Below are positions 10,401 through 20,999 of a stretch of DNA of 26,208 bases, piece after piece; positions within the stretch are counted from its first letter, which is position 1, and the number at the start of each line of letters is the position of its first letter. The translations under genes and the position numbers were made by a program. Below the pieces are notes generated by a model. That model saw nothing but the letters and a program-made list of their open reading frames with translations, made no database searches and was not told where the DNA came from. Source of the DNA: Azolla pinnata (lineage: Eukaryota > Streptophyta > Polypodiopsida > Salviniales > Salviniaceae); contig JBBBWG010006646.1 in the NCBI GenBank assembly GCA_037176905.1, positions 1-26,208 of the forward strand, in the 5' to 3' direction.

Positions 10401-13400
10401 GTTTTAAGCTCAAAGATTTGAACACTAACCCAATACAGATTCAAACTGGACAAAAGTTTACTCTTAATTTTCCAAGGCAAACTGTTTAAACTGTTAGGCC
10501 TTTTAATTTTCTATTACCTTAAGTTTTAGTTGTGACCTTCACTTTTGCTGATTGTAAGATGGAGGCAAACATCTAACTATCTCATGATCTATCTAGAATG
10601 GACCTAGTTGGCATATAACAACGTGATTCTCCATCTACTCCATCCAAGTTCTCATTTATTGACTTATTTATCTCTAATATTTATTAAGCCAATTGAGTAT
10701 TTTGTTTGTTATAGTTTCTTATAGGATGATAATGTCTTATGTTTGTTCTAGATTCGTGCAAAACAACTTGGCCCCTTTTTAACACCCTTTGTAAATGATT
10801 TTAATAAAGCTGATCCGCTCAATAATTTGCTAGCAGTTGTTCGTTCCAGAGTTCTAAGGTCTCTTCGTTTCTTATCTCTACAGTGGCACTTTTTACTGTT
10901 GACAAACCACGATTTTCAATGTTGGTTGGGTTGCTATACTCGTCCTATTCTACAATAAGCATCCAAGGATGGTTTGCATTTATCATATGCCTCAATTTAG
11001 CCTTCATCTTTAGCAACTTGTTCTATTTGGTGCGACCTACTAATAGCAATGAAGGTGCATCTAACCAAGAAAATAGAACCCAATATAAAAGAGAGAGAGG
11101 GTCCAAGCATGCTGATCCTAAAGGTGCATACAGAGCTGAGGTCTCTGGAGGTGCTTCTAATAGTGAAGTTGAAGCTAGCACTGGTGATGGAGAAGCAGAG
11201 CGGGTTTTAAACTGCAAGGATCATTATGCTGTTCTAGAGTTGTCACGCTTTGCTGAAATTGACCTCTCGACTTTGAAACGAGATTACAGGAAGAAGGTAT
11301 GATTAAATCTTGCGATGGTAACTCTGAAAGTGAAAATACAAGGTGCCAAGCTCTTATGTTCTTGCGTATGCTATTTAAATAATTAGGCAATGATGCTACA
11401 CCCAGATAAGAACTTAGGAAATACAGTTGCAGAAGAAGCTTTTAAACGCCTGCAGAATGCATATGAGGTATCTGATCTCTGATATCTTTTTTCTCATTAA
11501 TATTGCAACACAATATTTCATTCTGTATTTTGATGGGTGTTTGATGGTTTTTGGGAGTAGATTCTATTGGATCCATCAAAAAAAGTGGGTTATGATGAAG
11601 AGCTAAAAAGAGAGGAGATGGTTTTGGCATTCAAACGTTTTCAGCAAGAACTGTTTCAGGTATCTGTTTTTGCCCTGGACAACTGAAATTATGATGGTTT
11701 TTAACTTAGACGTGAAATTTTATACTATCTGGAACATAATGATCTTATATGATTCATATCATGATGCACTATCTCGAGTACCATTCTTCAGATTGAGTGA
11801 AAAGAAGAAAGTATATGAACTTTCAAGTGGCCAAAACGACCTATAAGACCAACATGAGAAAGTACACATCTGAATCTTTTCATATCTCAAATGAGAATGT
11901 ACATAAGCACACATAACTTCTTTAACATTGTAGACATGTGATGAACTACTATCCTGCACAAATTGACTGAGTCTTTTGCCTTTGGAAATTCTCCAACGTG
12001 GGCTGCTTTATCTCCAATGTGGGAGGCGCATTCGGTTTCTCTTAAGTGGCTTTTATTAGTCGATGGCAAGGGTGATGAAGCCATGTTGTCCGTGTGGCAT
12101 ATGTGCAGTGCACCATTTTGACTGCTTGATTGATGATTCCTCGATTGACTTGATGAGTTGTTGTGATGTACAATATTCCTTGAACAGCTTCTCTCTATGT
12201 CTCTTTGGTTGTAGTAAGGACATTCTAAACTACTCTGGTCATCACATTCAATTATCTTGGATAGTGGACAAGAAAGGCAATGAAGTTGCCCTCTTATTCA
12301 TACATAATGTATGGCACATCTTCTGCATCCGCCCCTTGATGGCATGATTGGCATATCTGTTCTTCCAATAGGTTTGTGACAATATGTGCAGTAATCTATT
12401 TCTAACTGATGTGAAGAGGTCATGAGCTGCCCTATCACAGTGTGGAGCAAATGGGATTGATGCATATCTGTGGAAAGTCTGGTAATAAATCCATCTCATG
12501 ACATGTGTACCGTATAGTGAGCCATCTTCCATTTATTGAATTGGATGAGTTCAGCCCAAATCATTTATTTATTTATTTACTTAGGCCAGCTTTAGATGTG
12601 GGCACTCAAGACTATGATGGAAGGGAGGTAGGACATTAGCCATTCTTGCATTTCAGCATACCAATAGTTAGTCCTGCATGTTCAACAAGTTACTTCAATG
12701 ATATAAGTGGCATTCAAGAGGACTTTTTTCGTAGGGAGTTCCAACAGTTGTTGAATATCCTTTGATCTGGGTAATGGTGACTGGAGGAGCACTTTATCAT
12801 GGGGCAATCAGGCTTTGCTCATAATCATGCACGCATTCATCAAAACTAAAGCTAACTCCAAATCTGTGGTTCCCAAATTTCTATACTATGTAGAAGAGTT
12901 GATGTTACCAATGCATCAAATAGTCACAACTTAGTTTGTGGTTCCTGGAACTAGATATTTGTACATTGTCTATCAAAGACCAGAAGGCACTTTAGTATCT
13001 ATATTTTTATTATTTAACAAATTGGAGTCTTACTAGGGAGAATCAAAAGATATAGAAGAGATTGGGTGCTTTTATCCTAGGCAACTCTGAGACTAAGTCA
13101 AGTCTTTTACATTCATTAAGGATCTCATATGTACAACCATTTGAATATATGTAATGGCTTTCTTATTCAAAAGAGTCCATGACTGTTCTTTGGCTTTCTT
13201 TCATATAGGCATCTTCTCAATCCTTAAGAAAATGGGAATCACGATCTTGTCAGCAGCCTCGAGTGTCCCCACACCTAATAAGCTATAGCCAAACGCATTA
13301 CATCTACAAAGATATCATCAGAAACAATCATTTGAATTACATACTTTTCTTTTTCAAAATGGCCTATGTATAACCTTCCATGCTCTTCGGCAGCTGCGCT

Positions 13401-16400
13401 TCTTCACAATTCTTGTGGGAGAAAATGCACATGATTCCACATTACCTTAGTGCAACAAAAATGATTTTTCTAGGGTTTTAAAGGTTCTTCATAGTAACCT
13501 TTAAAGGTTCTTCACAGCATGGAAGGGGATGAATCCAAACATGGATTGCCAGCATGGAATTGTCACTAGTAAATATCTACAGATAGGGAAACTACATCCG
13601 AGTTTGGCTGGTTGCACAATGAGCTATGGTCTCTGTTACTTGGTGATGATATGGTCCCAGTGCCTTGCATTCTGGTACTCATGTTCTACACTTTTTTTAA
13701 CGTTGCTCTACAATTTCTATGGTTATTCCACTATATTTTACCAATGGAGGTGTTACCCTTGCTACAGTTAATGACATATGCTGTTGTCATGCTCCATGTA
13801 TTAAAATAGAGGTTGATTCCCTATGCTTTTGGAGCTAGCCGTTTGTTTCTTTTAGTGAACGTTACGTTGTGGCTTCTCAGTGTCAAGGTTGCTGCTGCTG
13901 AACCAGTTCAATATGAGTACCATGGTCCTATTCTGCGTGCGGTTGCCGTTTTCTTCAATGCTTGACATGCCTTATGTGTCTTTCAAAGAGAATGTAGAAG
14001 TGATTACCCCTTTTCTTCCATCTTGGATCCAATTTTGCTAAGTATCTTCTAGGGTATTCGGGGATGCTCATAAATGGAAGAATGACTAAAAGGGATAATA
14101 ATATGTCTATGCCTTCACTTCGCAATCTGAGAGCTATCATCTAGAAAAATCACAAGATACAGAGAGGGAGAGTCGTTGAGGATCTTATACCTAACATACA
14201 TGCATTGTTACTGTGTCATATAATTTGTCATGTGGATATCTCTGCATACTGATGGCATAAGTTGATCTAGAACTCCTTAGGGCCGATACAAACATCTAGA
14301 TAATTTGACATCATGCTATACTCAGAGATTTCAGGTTCATCAGCAACCGGGATAACACTAAAGTAATGGTATTTTACAACATTCAAGAATCTCACAACAG
14401 AACTAGCATAACAATGTTTAGATACACAATTCCAAGGATTGAAAAAGAGAATTGTGGTTCATAATCTTGTAATACTGACTGCAACTAATTCGGAGAATGA
14501 ACCTTCATATGGCCCAAAGTGGATGGACTTGGAGATACCTTTTAAGTTCAAACGAGTGTCCATGTAACGAGTAAACCAGCAGTTATCCATGATTCTATGT
14601 GGATGGAGATGGGAACAGCTGCAATAGTGTTGAGGCAATATGCAAATCAGTGACGAGTATCCAATGTTTTGGGCCCTCCATCAGGAAAGTTACTAAATAA
14701 CTTATCCAATTGAATTGGAGAGCTTGAAGATAATAATTGCTTGTATACTAGAAGTCAAGGATGCTTCTAATCACATCACATAAATACAATGTATTACTTG
14801 CTTGTCATTTTGATTGTCCACACCTGCAGTTGAAGTGAGTAGAGAAGATATGAGAGATCCAGGATGATAATATCAAGCTGGATATTAAAGAACATGGATC
14901 GGGTACACAATCTCTGGACACATCTCAAGTTGGATTTGTAAAGATGCTCATTTCTCTCATGCTCTAGCCTATTACACAAAGTGTATGCAAAGTTCAAAGA
15001 GCTATCAGACTTTCTTTCATAGGACAACAATACAATTAAGGACTAGATGAAGAGTCCCAACCACATAAACTTGCTACAATAGATAGGACTACAGCAATTT
15101 GCTAGGTATTTGGACTCAGGCCATCTACATAACGATCTTTACAGCCTTGTTATCATCACAGAAAAGCTCATTATCTCTCGCCATGGAAGGTGCTTTCAGG
15201 GGATCTCTCTAGCTGGATTGGACCAAACTGAAGGTCTTTGAAAGGCAAAAGTTTCAACAGATAACATTTCTCCTCAACAGATAACACTGAAGGTGCACTA
15301 TTACCCTTTCCTTAAGTTGTCCCCACTGCCATATTACCGTTTCCTCAACAGATAACACTGAAGGTTCCCTCACTGCCCTAGTACCCTTCTCCTCAACGGA
15401 TAACACTAAGGGTGCCTCCCTCAATTTTGTGGCTGACTGAGACCTCTTCATCTTGAGTTGGTTGATGGTGGAGAGTTTCTGTGAGAAAAACCGTCTGTAC
15501 ATGTAAGTTTAGAATCTGAGGCCCTTAGCTAGCAAAATTCTCTGGTATTAGCTCCATTGATTTTGGTTTGTTCTCAAAGATGAAAAAAATTTCATTCTTG
15601 CTTTCTTAATGGCAAGAAAACAATGTAAGTCATTTTGGCCTTACTTCACTGCATGTTTTCTATTTGTCCCGCTGTTCCTTGTTATGAGTCATGTTGCCAT
15701 ATTGTGGATATTAGAAGTTTGTTAGTATACCACAGACGCCAATGCATGAATATGTTGTGATAGATAGCAAATCTTGCAATGTGAAATTTATACGTACAAG
15801 TAAGCAACAAATAATCTTCCAATGCTGTGGAAGCAGCAATCATTAATGGCTAAAGTTAGTAGGAGCATACTGATTTGCCCTAGAATAATAAGGTGTAACA
15901 GTATGGAGAAATTTTAATGACAGACATCTTGTCACACAACTGATCTCAGGTCAGCCACCCAACCTTGTTAATGGCAGATAGAGGCCACAGAAGGTCTTTC
16001 ATATGCTTTCGACGTTTCTCCATGTTAGAGAAGTGAAGCAAAGTTTCCAATCTCTATGGGTTTGGAACTGCCTTGAATGCGTATATATCAAGAAAGTTTT
16101 TCATTTTAATCAGTTTTATTTCTGAGCAACGTTTTATATCAAGACTAGGTGATAATGAAAGATCTAATCTTTTCCTTAGCCTTATTAGCAATTTTGGCCT
16201 CTTAAAAGATATTTTATTCTGTTTCTCTTTTTTCTTTGTATCCTAGTTAATTTCCATGATTTTATCTGTGATTAGGAAAGAGAAATTAAAGTTATTACGA
16301 GAAAGAATTGAAAATTTCAGTTACAATATTGTCAGACCTGTCATTGGAATGTGCAAATGTTATTGTGATCGCTATAATCCCTGCAATAGTTTTGTTATTT

Positions 16401-17814
16401 TATGGAAATATGAGTATGTGGAATAATTCTCAGCTTATTGATGCTGGCAACATGTTTTTTGGTTCATATGTCAGTATTTCTATTGGTATAATCTAATCTC
16501 TAGTTAACGTAAGTGGTGTTCATCTTGATTTTGGATGATGATCTTGATATTGGAAGTGTACCATCATATACATGGCTCCTGTATCATTTCTTCACAAAAT
16601 TTGCGTCCTGATGGTAGGATGGAAGACCTGGAACATCAAGTACTTGGCACCCCTATTGTGAAGATGAGAGCGATGACTCTGTCCGGAAAGTAGTATGCAA
16701 GAAGTGTAATAAAACTCATCGATGGGTTTGTACTGATAGGGGCAAATTGCATGCGCGATGGTGCCAGGTATATACATAGACTATGTCAAGTGTCATTTTT
16801 CACAACTATGATATGCATGGTGAATGGTATATATAGAATCTCAAAATATAATCTAACACAGGAAATTATGCGTGATATATTTGGACTATTAACACTCAAT
16901 GATGCATATATAGGAATGTCAAGATCATCATCAAGCTAAAGATGGTGATGGATGGGTAGAGCAACATGCACAGCCCTTCTTCTTCGGTATGTTTCAGAAG
17001 GTAAGTGTACTTTGTTTATTATATTGGTGAAATCTCATTCAAGAAGATTACAGTGTAGAATTTTTCAGGTGAATGTCCCGCAAGCATTTGCATGCACTGA
17101 GAGCAAGATTTATGAAGTAACAGAATGGGTACAATGCCAGGTGATTTCTAAATTTCTTCAAAATAGTAGTGCTAAGATTGATATTTTCCATACTTGCATG
17201 ACACAGGAAAATTCTGGAATTGAGTATATAGTAGCCATGTTCCTAAAATTAGGCATAAAAGTACTTCTGATATCGAGTAATAACAGTACTCTCTAATGCT
17301 CTCCAATGTGAGCTAGTATGCAATATTCTGATTTCGTGTTAGGTATAGAAGCTCCTTCTGGGATAGAAGCATGCTTGTGATTGGTATCTGACTACCAGCA
17401 ATATGCTTCAATCCTACTTTGGACATGGAAGCGCTTTTACTTCTCCAGTTTTTATATCAGGCATGACAACGTTTGTACAACACATGGATTATTAACAATA
17501 CTCTAAATCTGTTTACTGGGTAGGGAATGAAGTGTATGCCTAACACTCACAAACCCTCCTTCCATGTGAGTACCACTGGTATGTTCAGAAGTTCATCAAA
17601 GGGCACAAGAGCCAGTAAAGCAGCAGCCGATAACTTCCCCTTCGCACAAATGAACGAAAATATGACAGAAGAAGAATTCATGAGATGGTTGGAGAATGCC
17701 ATGGCATCAGGCATGTTTGGTGATGCAACTCAGACACCAGATCAACCTGATCCGAAAGCGGGTACATGTACAAAACCTAGTCGGAAGAAGCGAAAAGGCA
17801 AGAAGAAGTGGTAG
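3662..17814 (+). CDS. DNAJC14-like (Jiv family) membrane J-domain co-chaperone, nine coding exons
   Basis: This spliced gene is predicted to encode 706 residues. Exons: 3662-4459, 9801-9930, 10884-11296, 11387-11467, 11561-11659, 16618-16767, 16914-17000, 17069-17140 and 17524-17814. All junctions are GT/AG and phases join without gaps. Residues 1-160 are Ser/Pro/Glu-rich and low complexity. About 208-360 holds five or six hydrophobic segments. The J-domain is about 422-486 with HPD at 452-454. A JIV90 module follows, with CxxC pairs at 534-537 and 556-559, the KDGDGWVEQ block and YEVTEWVQCQG. Then come NTHKPSFHV, an acidic NENMTEEEF segment and the basic tail RKKRKGKKKW. This order matches animal DNAJC14 (an ER membrane co-chaperone) and its plant homologues. 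The expected role is to stimulate Hsp70 at the ER membrane. That is inferred from the family. The start at 3662 has the plant-like ATGGC context, and the first 160 residues are the least certain part. Confidence 0.9.
3704..3739 (+). repeat. (AGC)12 trinucleotide repeat inside exon 1
   Basis: Twelve perfect AGC codons encode 12 consecutive serines in the DnaJ frame. The same tract read from ATG 3640 is poly-Gln, and on the other strand it gives poly-Ala, Cys or Leu, which explains long shadow ORFs there. It is an uninterrupted microsatellite, so its length is likely to vary between individuals. Confidence 0.95.
6060..7200 (-). pseudogene. LINE 3'-region remnant, antisense in intron 1
   Basis: On the minus strand, 7170-7036 reads LLFDTFVTPMLYGVEIWE, matching the LFDTxVTPVLLYGVEVWG block of the C-terminal part of plant L1 reverse transcriptase ORFs. 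Preceding residues (VLSKDSAHTSNSKNNE) resemble the usual region just before that block. Downstream on the minus strand the frame breaks repeatedly. The nucleotide sequence is recognisably similar, in the same orientation, to 12080-12970 in intron 5, for example around cccaaatttctactccata against cccaaatttctatactatg. Confidence 0.6.
6297..6508. repeat. Two-copy tandem duplication (about 102-110 bp) in intron 1
   Basis: The segment from atcttgggtaattggcc through ttggcatattcttt occurs twice in a row, with taattggccaaaacc at 6304 and again at 6406. The second copy carries a small insertion (aaagaaca near 6465) and a few substitutions. The high identity suggests a younger event than the surrounding decayed LINE. 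Confidence 0.85.
9801..9930 (+). CDS. DnaJ gene exon 2: membrane segment
   Basis: Encodes residues 267-309 plus the first base of codon 310. It is almost wholly hydrophobic: GLSAAAAFFIGYAYALMIFG, then IFGGVILWLYGSFWLTGGIL. It continues from exon 1 and reads into exon 3 as LLIGVALFTVDKPRF. The acceptor is tttggtgcag and the donor is GGAG|gtaaac. Small Ala/Gly-rich faces suggest packed transmembrane helices. Confidence 0.85.
9931..10883 (+). other. Intron 2 (953 bp)
   Basis: Runs from gtaaac at 9931 to ctctacag at 10883. I see no gene or element in it. ORFs on both strands around 9970-10280 have no recognisable composition or motif. The phase-1 junction joins G with TG to give Val310. Confidence 0.8.
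10884..11296 (+). CDS. DnaJ gene exon 3: last membrane segments, linker and start of J-domain
   Basis: Encodes residues 310 (part) to 447. Hydrophobic stretches are about 320-336 and 339-359 (WFAFIICLNLAFIFSNLFYL). A polar linker of about 55 residues follows, rich in Ser, Asn, Glu and Arg. The J-domain begins at about 422 with KDHYAVLELSRFAEIDLSTL and helix II residues KRDYRKK. The exon stops exactly after RKK, just before the HPD-bearing exon. The donor is AAG|gtatga. Confidence 0.9.
11387..11467 (+). CDS. DnaJ gene exon 4: HPD motif of the J-domain
   Basis: Encodes residues 448-474, starting AMMLHPDKNLGN and ending LQNAYE, in phase 0 on both sides. HPD at 452-454 is the tripeptide that stimulates Hsp70 ATPase, and it is intact. 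The flanking introns are only 90 and 93 bases, unlike the 5-kb introns elsewhere in the gene. Confidence 0.95.
11561..11659 (+). CDS. DnaJ gene exon 5: end of J-domain
   Basis: Encodes residues 475-507. ILLDPSKKVGYDEELKREE closes the J-domain (family pattern VLSDPxKRxxYD). It continues with MVLAFKRFQQELFQ, an amphipathic stretch that in plant homologues connects to the JIV90 part. The donor is CAG|gtatct. Confidence 0.93.
12080..12970 (-). pseudogene. LINE 3'-region remnant, antisense in intron 5
   Basis: The minus strand near 12925-12870 reads LFDALVTSTLLHSIEIWE, a decayed version of the L1 block LFDALVTPVLLYGVEVWG. Stops and frame changes interrupt both sides. Further along the minus strand (about 12770-12715) comes IQQLLELPTKKVLLNATYII, which fits the region after that block. 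It is homologous to the intron 1 remnant and lies in the same orientation, but the two are strongly diverged. Confidence 0.6.
13476..13517. repeat. Short tandem duplication in intron 5
   Basis: The motif tttaaaggttcttca occurs twice, about 24 bases apart, with spacer tagtaacc. It is a minor local duplication with no assigned role. Confidence 0.7.
15253..15415. repeat. Interspersed copies of a 22-bp motif in intron 5
   Basis: The sequence cctcaacagataacactgaa recurs at about 15272, 15343 and 15390 (the last as cctcaacggataacactaag). A partial copy, caacagataaca, lies at about 15255. The spacing is uneven (71 and 48 bases), and the text between copies is also partly similar (accctt...). This looks like a degenerate minisatellite. 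It creates an apparent LSVEE-repeat ORF on the minus strand, which I do not consider real. Confidence 0.75.
16618..16767 (+). CDS. DnaJ gene exon 6: first half of JIV90 cysteine module
   Basis: Encodes residues 508-557, in phase 0 on both sides. It starts DGRPGTSSTWHPYC and includes VRKVVCKKCNKTHRWVC and HARWCQ. The CxxC at 534-537 pairs with Cys556 and Cys559 across the next junction, the same spacing style as CSRC...YCAEC in animal DNAJC14. This probably binds zinc, as inferred from the cysteine pattern. Confidence 0.9.
16914..17000 (+). CDS. DnaJ gene exon 7: KDGDGWVEQ segment
   Basis: Encodes residues 558-586: ECQDHHQAKDGDGWVEQHAQ followed by PFFFGMFQK. The first two residues complete the second CxxC. 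The acidic D-G-D-G-W run and the aromatic stretch after it are conserved in the plant homologues I recall and correspond to EEGDFWAE in the animal protein. The preceding intron is 146 bases and the following one 68. Confidence 0.93.
17069..17140 (+). CDS. DnaJ gene exon 8
   Basis: Encodes residues 587-610, VNVPQAFACTESKIYEVTEW then VQCQ, in phase 0 on both sides. It corresponds to GKVYDITEWAGCQ in the animal family. Acceptor tttttcag and donor CAG|gtgatt. Confidence 0.93.
17141..17523 (+). other. Intron 8 (383 bp)
   Basis: Lies between CAG|gtgatt and ctgggtag|GGA. It holds nothing recognisable. Reading through it from exon 8 gives an AT-rich, non-family sequence that ends at 17296. Confidence 0.8.
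17524..17814 (+). CDS. DnaJ gene exon 9: C-terminus with basic tail
   Basis: Encodes residues 611-706 and the TAG stop. It begins GMKCMPNTHKPSFHVSTTGM, the end of the JIV90 region (animal ISPDTHRVPYHISF). A Ser/Ala-rich linker follows, then NENMTEEEFMRWLENAMASG, a helix typical of the plant proteins. The tail KPSRKKRKGKKKW is strongly basic and parallels KPKRRKKVRR in animal DNAJC14. It could bind RNA or acidic membrane, or act as a nuclear signal. The role is not known from sequence. Confidence 0.93.
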   Translation, partial: GMKCMPNTHKPSFHVSTTGMFRSSSKGTRASKAAADNFPFAQMNENMTEEEFMRWLENAMASGMFGDATQTPDQPDPKAGTCTKPSRKKRKGKKKW

Positions 17815-18650
17815 AAGTCCTGTATAAACCAAAGGGAATTATCCACCTGAATTTTGGGCTCTCTCGTCTGATTTGATTTTTCATGGAAATGTTAAGACAG
17901 CATTTCCACTTTGTTCAAAAGAGCTAAACGGGCCTAGAGACAGGTGATTCTCGAGCAGAGGGTTTAGCTAATTTTCAAAATTCTCAGCAAGAATGTGGAA
18001 GAAATGCTTGGGCATCATATAAGGCTTCTTCTGTGTACACATGTCGGCAGATCGACAACAGCAATCAAGTGAGCCAAATCACGAGCTTAATTCGAATCTT
18101 TCTGAAAATGTTTTTTACCAGGATTGAGTCATTTAAAGAAGTAATTGGATTTATTTAAAGAAGTAATTGTGAAGCGGTAAGGCCTGCAAATGAGTCTTTG
18201 AAGTTATTTAAAGAGTCGGAAATCTGTTCCAGAGTGTCCGGTAATTTTGATTAGGAACAGTTTGACATGTTTTCAAAGCACCTTTCTGGTTGATTGGAAG
18301 AAAGGCTGTGCCTTGTATATCTATTCTGCTCAGGAGCAATAACAAGCACTTTGCTTGGAGATCAAACCCAGAAGAAAAATGTTGCTGTTCAAGTTCATTG
18401 GAAGAACTCATTTATTTGTCTAAAAATAATATACTGAGAGGCTTAGATGTGTATCGATGTTTCATTCTTGTTTTCACCAATGCAAAGGCGTTTATAGTGG
18501 ACAATTCATTCCTCAAAATACATGGTTATATATGTATATGCATAAAATGAACCGTACTTTTGCAAGCTGCAAATGGAAGTCAGAGTGATTTGAGCTTTCG
18601 GGATTGATAAAATCGGCAAAAGTATGGTGAATTTAATAAAATATTTAAGT
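17815..18650 (+). other. 3' flank and probable 3' UTR of the DnaJ gene
   Basis: No further ORF of interest follows the stop. The first few hundred bases presumably contain the 3' UTR. A possible polyadenylation hexamer, aataaa, occurs near 18634, which seems far. No closer canonical AATAAA is evident, and plant poly(A) signals are often non-canonical. The transcript end is undetermined. Confidence 0.35.
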
Positions 18651-18677
18651 TTTACGAAATATAAATTAATTTTACTA

Positions 18678-18770
18678 AACAAAAGAAAAAAGTTATGATT
18701 ATATTTTGAGGAAAAAAAACAAAAGAAAAAAGTTATGATTATTTTTTCAGGAAAAAAAACAAAAGAAAAC
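18678..18770. repeat. A-rich tandem repeat, 40-bp period
   Basis: aaaagaaaaaagttatgatt starts at 18681 and 18721, and a partial third copy (aaaagaaaac) at 18761, giving a period of 40. Just after it, cttacattcgtgtttgcaaa-type repeats continue to about 18830. Confidence 0.85.
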
Positions 18771-18830
18771 ATAACATTCGCAAATGTTTGCAAACTTACA
18801 TTCGTGTTTGCAAAACCAGAAACTTGCAAA

Positions 18831-20500
18831 TCTTATGCTCTGTGTCAACGAAATAAATTGTGTTAATTGATTCGATTGTAATTGTGATTAAGAGACCCTT
18901 TTGTTATGCTCTAAGATGGTTATCATTGATGCCCTTTTATTGTATCAAATTTCCTCTTTGATGTATGCCATGTATATCTATGACATTTTTAGCTACCATG
19001 ATTCTGATGAAGCTGAACTATTACATCGTTCAAATATGCTTCAGTGACTGACTATTTCTTTTACTGGTTGCACTTATGTGTCTCTTTGGAGTTGCAACAC
19101 AACCCTTTTGAATTTGGCATATTAAATTATTCGGCTTTACAGTATGTGAATGGACTCCATATATTAAAATTTAAGTCTCTGGACAACATTTACCTTTTTA
19201 CTCCCAAAGTTTACAAATTCTTCTTGATCTCAATCTACATATGTCTCGAATTTTGGTAGCCGCATTTTGCTTAAACACTCTATAGTTGTCAACAATTTGT
19301 GCCTATGATAGTTTGAATCTCTTCCACTAGAAACATCACCTTTCACCCTCTTCTCTACCTTTGCTTCTAGAGATAACATCCCATTGTTGTCACCGTTATT
19401 ATCATCACCTCTATTTTGGAAACATCGGCTTGCCATCGTCGACTTCATCATTGTTGACTAACTTACTTCTAGAGAGTCAACCTCAGCACCATTCATTGTC
19501 ACCTCTTTTCTAGACACAGCTCCTGTCCCTCATTTTCATTGCCTCGTCATTTCCATCATCATCGTCAACACTAACCGTGCCTTCATTGTCCATTCATCAT
19601 CATTGTCTTTGCCTAGGTAACATCTTGCAATCTCATTCTTGCTCCGAGTTTCACTTTGCCCTCTTTTGGTGAGGATCGATTTCGATCCCTGATCTTTTAG
19701 TTCTAGTGGACACCGTTGTTTACTCTTCTAGTATGAATTTTGTGACTTGAGGGTCCTAGTGTCACATTGTAGGGCAATACTCAACGACCTATCCGTTGAA
19801 AGTCTTGCAGAAGTATTTATCGAATGCTATCCACCAAGCACCATTTACTAGGAGCATAATCATAAATCCACTCTTCTAGCAAATATTTTCATAATTCCCT
19901 GCCTAAAACTTTGATTCATTGCATCAATAACACCAAGGTTCCCATTCAACACTGGTGTAACATTGACATCCATCCATACCACATTCGTTCTAACATTTTG
20001 CTTATTATGACCAGTCAAGAGAAAATTCCCAATAGATTATCCCAACATGCCAAATGGAAGCTTGGTTTACCATCTCTAAGACTAGTGACATTTTAGCAAT
20101 ATTCCAAAAAATCGGTTGATGTTTTCAACCCTAATCACAATGCCATAGGTAACTCAAAACCTATACGACATCATGGAGACCTTATTACTACTAGATTTCT
20201 TTTAAAAAAACACCGAAAATGTGAGTGAGGTAGCCAATTCGCACCTCACTTACATGCAATAGCAATTTCGAGAGCAATATGAAACTTTCGTAAGGTTCCA
20301 ATGTGCATCCTTAAGGTACGATTCAATTTCATTTGCAAATTCATGACAAAGAAATGCTTTGTAAACCCGTAGCTTGTGTAGATAAAATTGTTTTTGAAGA
20401 GAACCCAAGCCTTCACACCAAGTATAGGAGGTAGGTAGCTACTGAATCCAAGGTGGTGGTTCATCAAAGAACTGTGCGCAAAACTCAACAAATGTTGGGA
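18831..20500. other. Unassigned intergenic sequence
   Basis: No gene is supported. 19300-19640 is biased toward CAT/GTC/ATC triplets and gives low-complexity translations on both strands. Other ORFs here (for example 20614-20246 minus) show no family motif. A decayed retroelement is likely but unproven. Confidence 0.45.
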
Positions 20501-20534
20501 GGATAGATTTTTTAAAGGGATAGATTTTTTAAAG
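20501..20534. repeat. Perfect 17-bp tandem duplication
   Basis: ggatagattttttaaag occurs twice back to back. Confidence 0.9.
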
Positions 20535-20747
20535 GCAATATGATCAAAATTACTATGCTCTCTTCCAATGTGCAAGAAGAGCTTGACTGATAAGCAATAT
20601 CGTGAAATTTTCACAACCTTTGGCTAGTCAAAAAAGGATACCAAGGAAGCAAGAAAATGTATGAGATGCTAAGAGAGGGTACATGGGTGAACATGGAGAC
20701 CGGTTGGCCATCATCGATAGCCCAAGCTTTCGCATCTCATGGGATAC

Positions 20748-20787
20748 TGGTAGGGGTAGGAGGTTAGTGGTAGGGGTAGGAGGTTAT
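20748..20787. repeat. 20-bp tandem duplication
   Basis: tggtaggggtaggaggttag is repeated immediately, with only the last base changed. It lies inside a 105-codon open frame (20683-21000, +) that has no recognisable domain and that I do not call a gene. Confidence 0.9.
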
Positions 20788-20999
20788 AGAGAAGATAAGA
20801 ATTCCCCTTCGTTTTTTGAAGTGTCACAAGGGGATGAACTAAGGTTGGCATCTCTTAAGCCAAAATTATTGCCAAATGTTTCAGAAGGTGAGAGTTATTG
20901 CTTATACATGGGCTCAATGGGTAAACAACCCACCTCTACAACTATGTCAAGTCGTCGTGAAGTTTTAGGTTCCATGCTATCGACTGTGTTATGGGCGTA

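Larger units (their letters stand above)
11660..16617 (+). other. Intron 5 (5.0 kb)
   Basis: Runs from gtatct at 11660 to gatggtag at 16617 and separates the J-domain from the JIV90 module. It contains an antisense LINE remnant (about 12080-12970) and short tandem repeats near 13476-13517 and 15253-15415. The stretches 13000-13470, 13550-15240 and 15430-16600 hold nothing I can assign. A cryptic extra exon cannot be excluded, but exon 5 joins exon 6 in phase and matches the family order without one. Confidence 0.8.

Noticed and set aside
10741..10800. Alternative exon 3 starting after ttgttctag at 10751
   Set aside because: In the phase required by exon 2 it reaches a stop within about 15 codons. 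The acceptor at 10883 gives a continuous frame.
15254..15502. Minus-strand ORF with repeated LSVEE
   Set aside because: It is produced by the 22-bp minisatellite-like copies. The repeat explains the pattern without coding function.
19230..19640. Low-complexity minus-strand ORF rich in Asp and Asn
   Set aside because: The composition follows from CAT/GTC triplet bias in the DNA, and no start context, splice signal or domain supports a gene.
20246..20614. 122-codon minus-strand ORF
   Set aside because: No recognisable domain or compositional sign of coding, and it includes the 17-bp tandem duplication.
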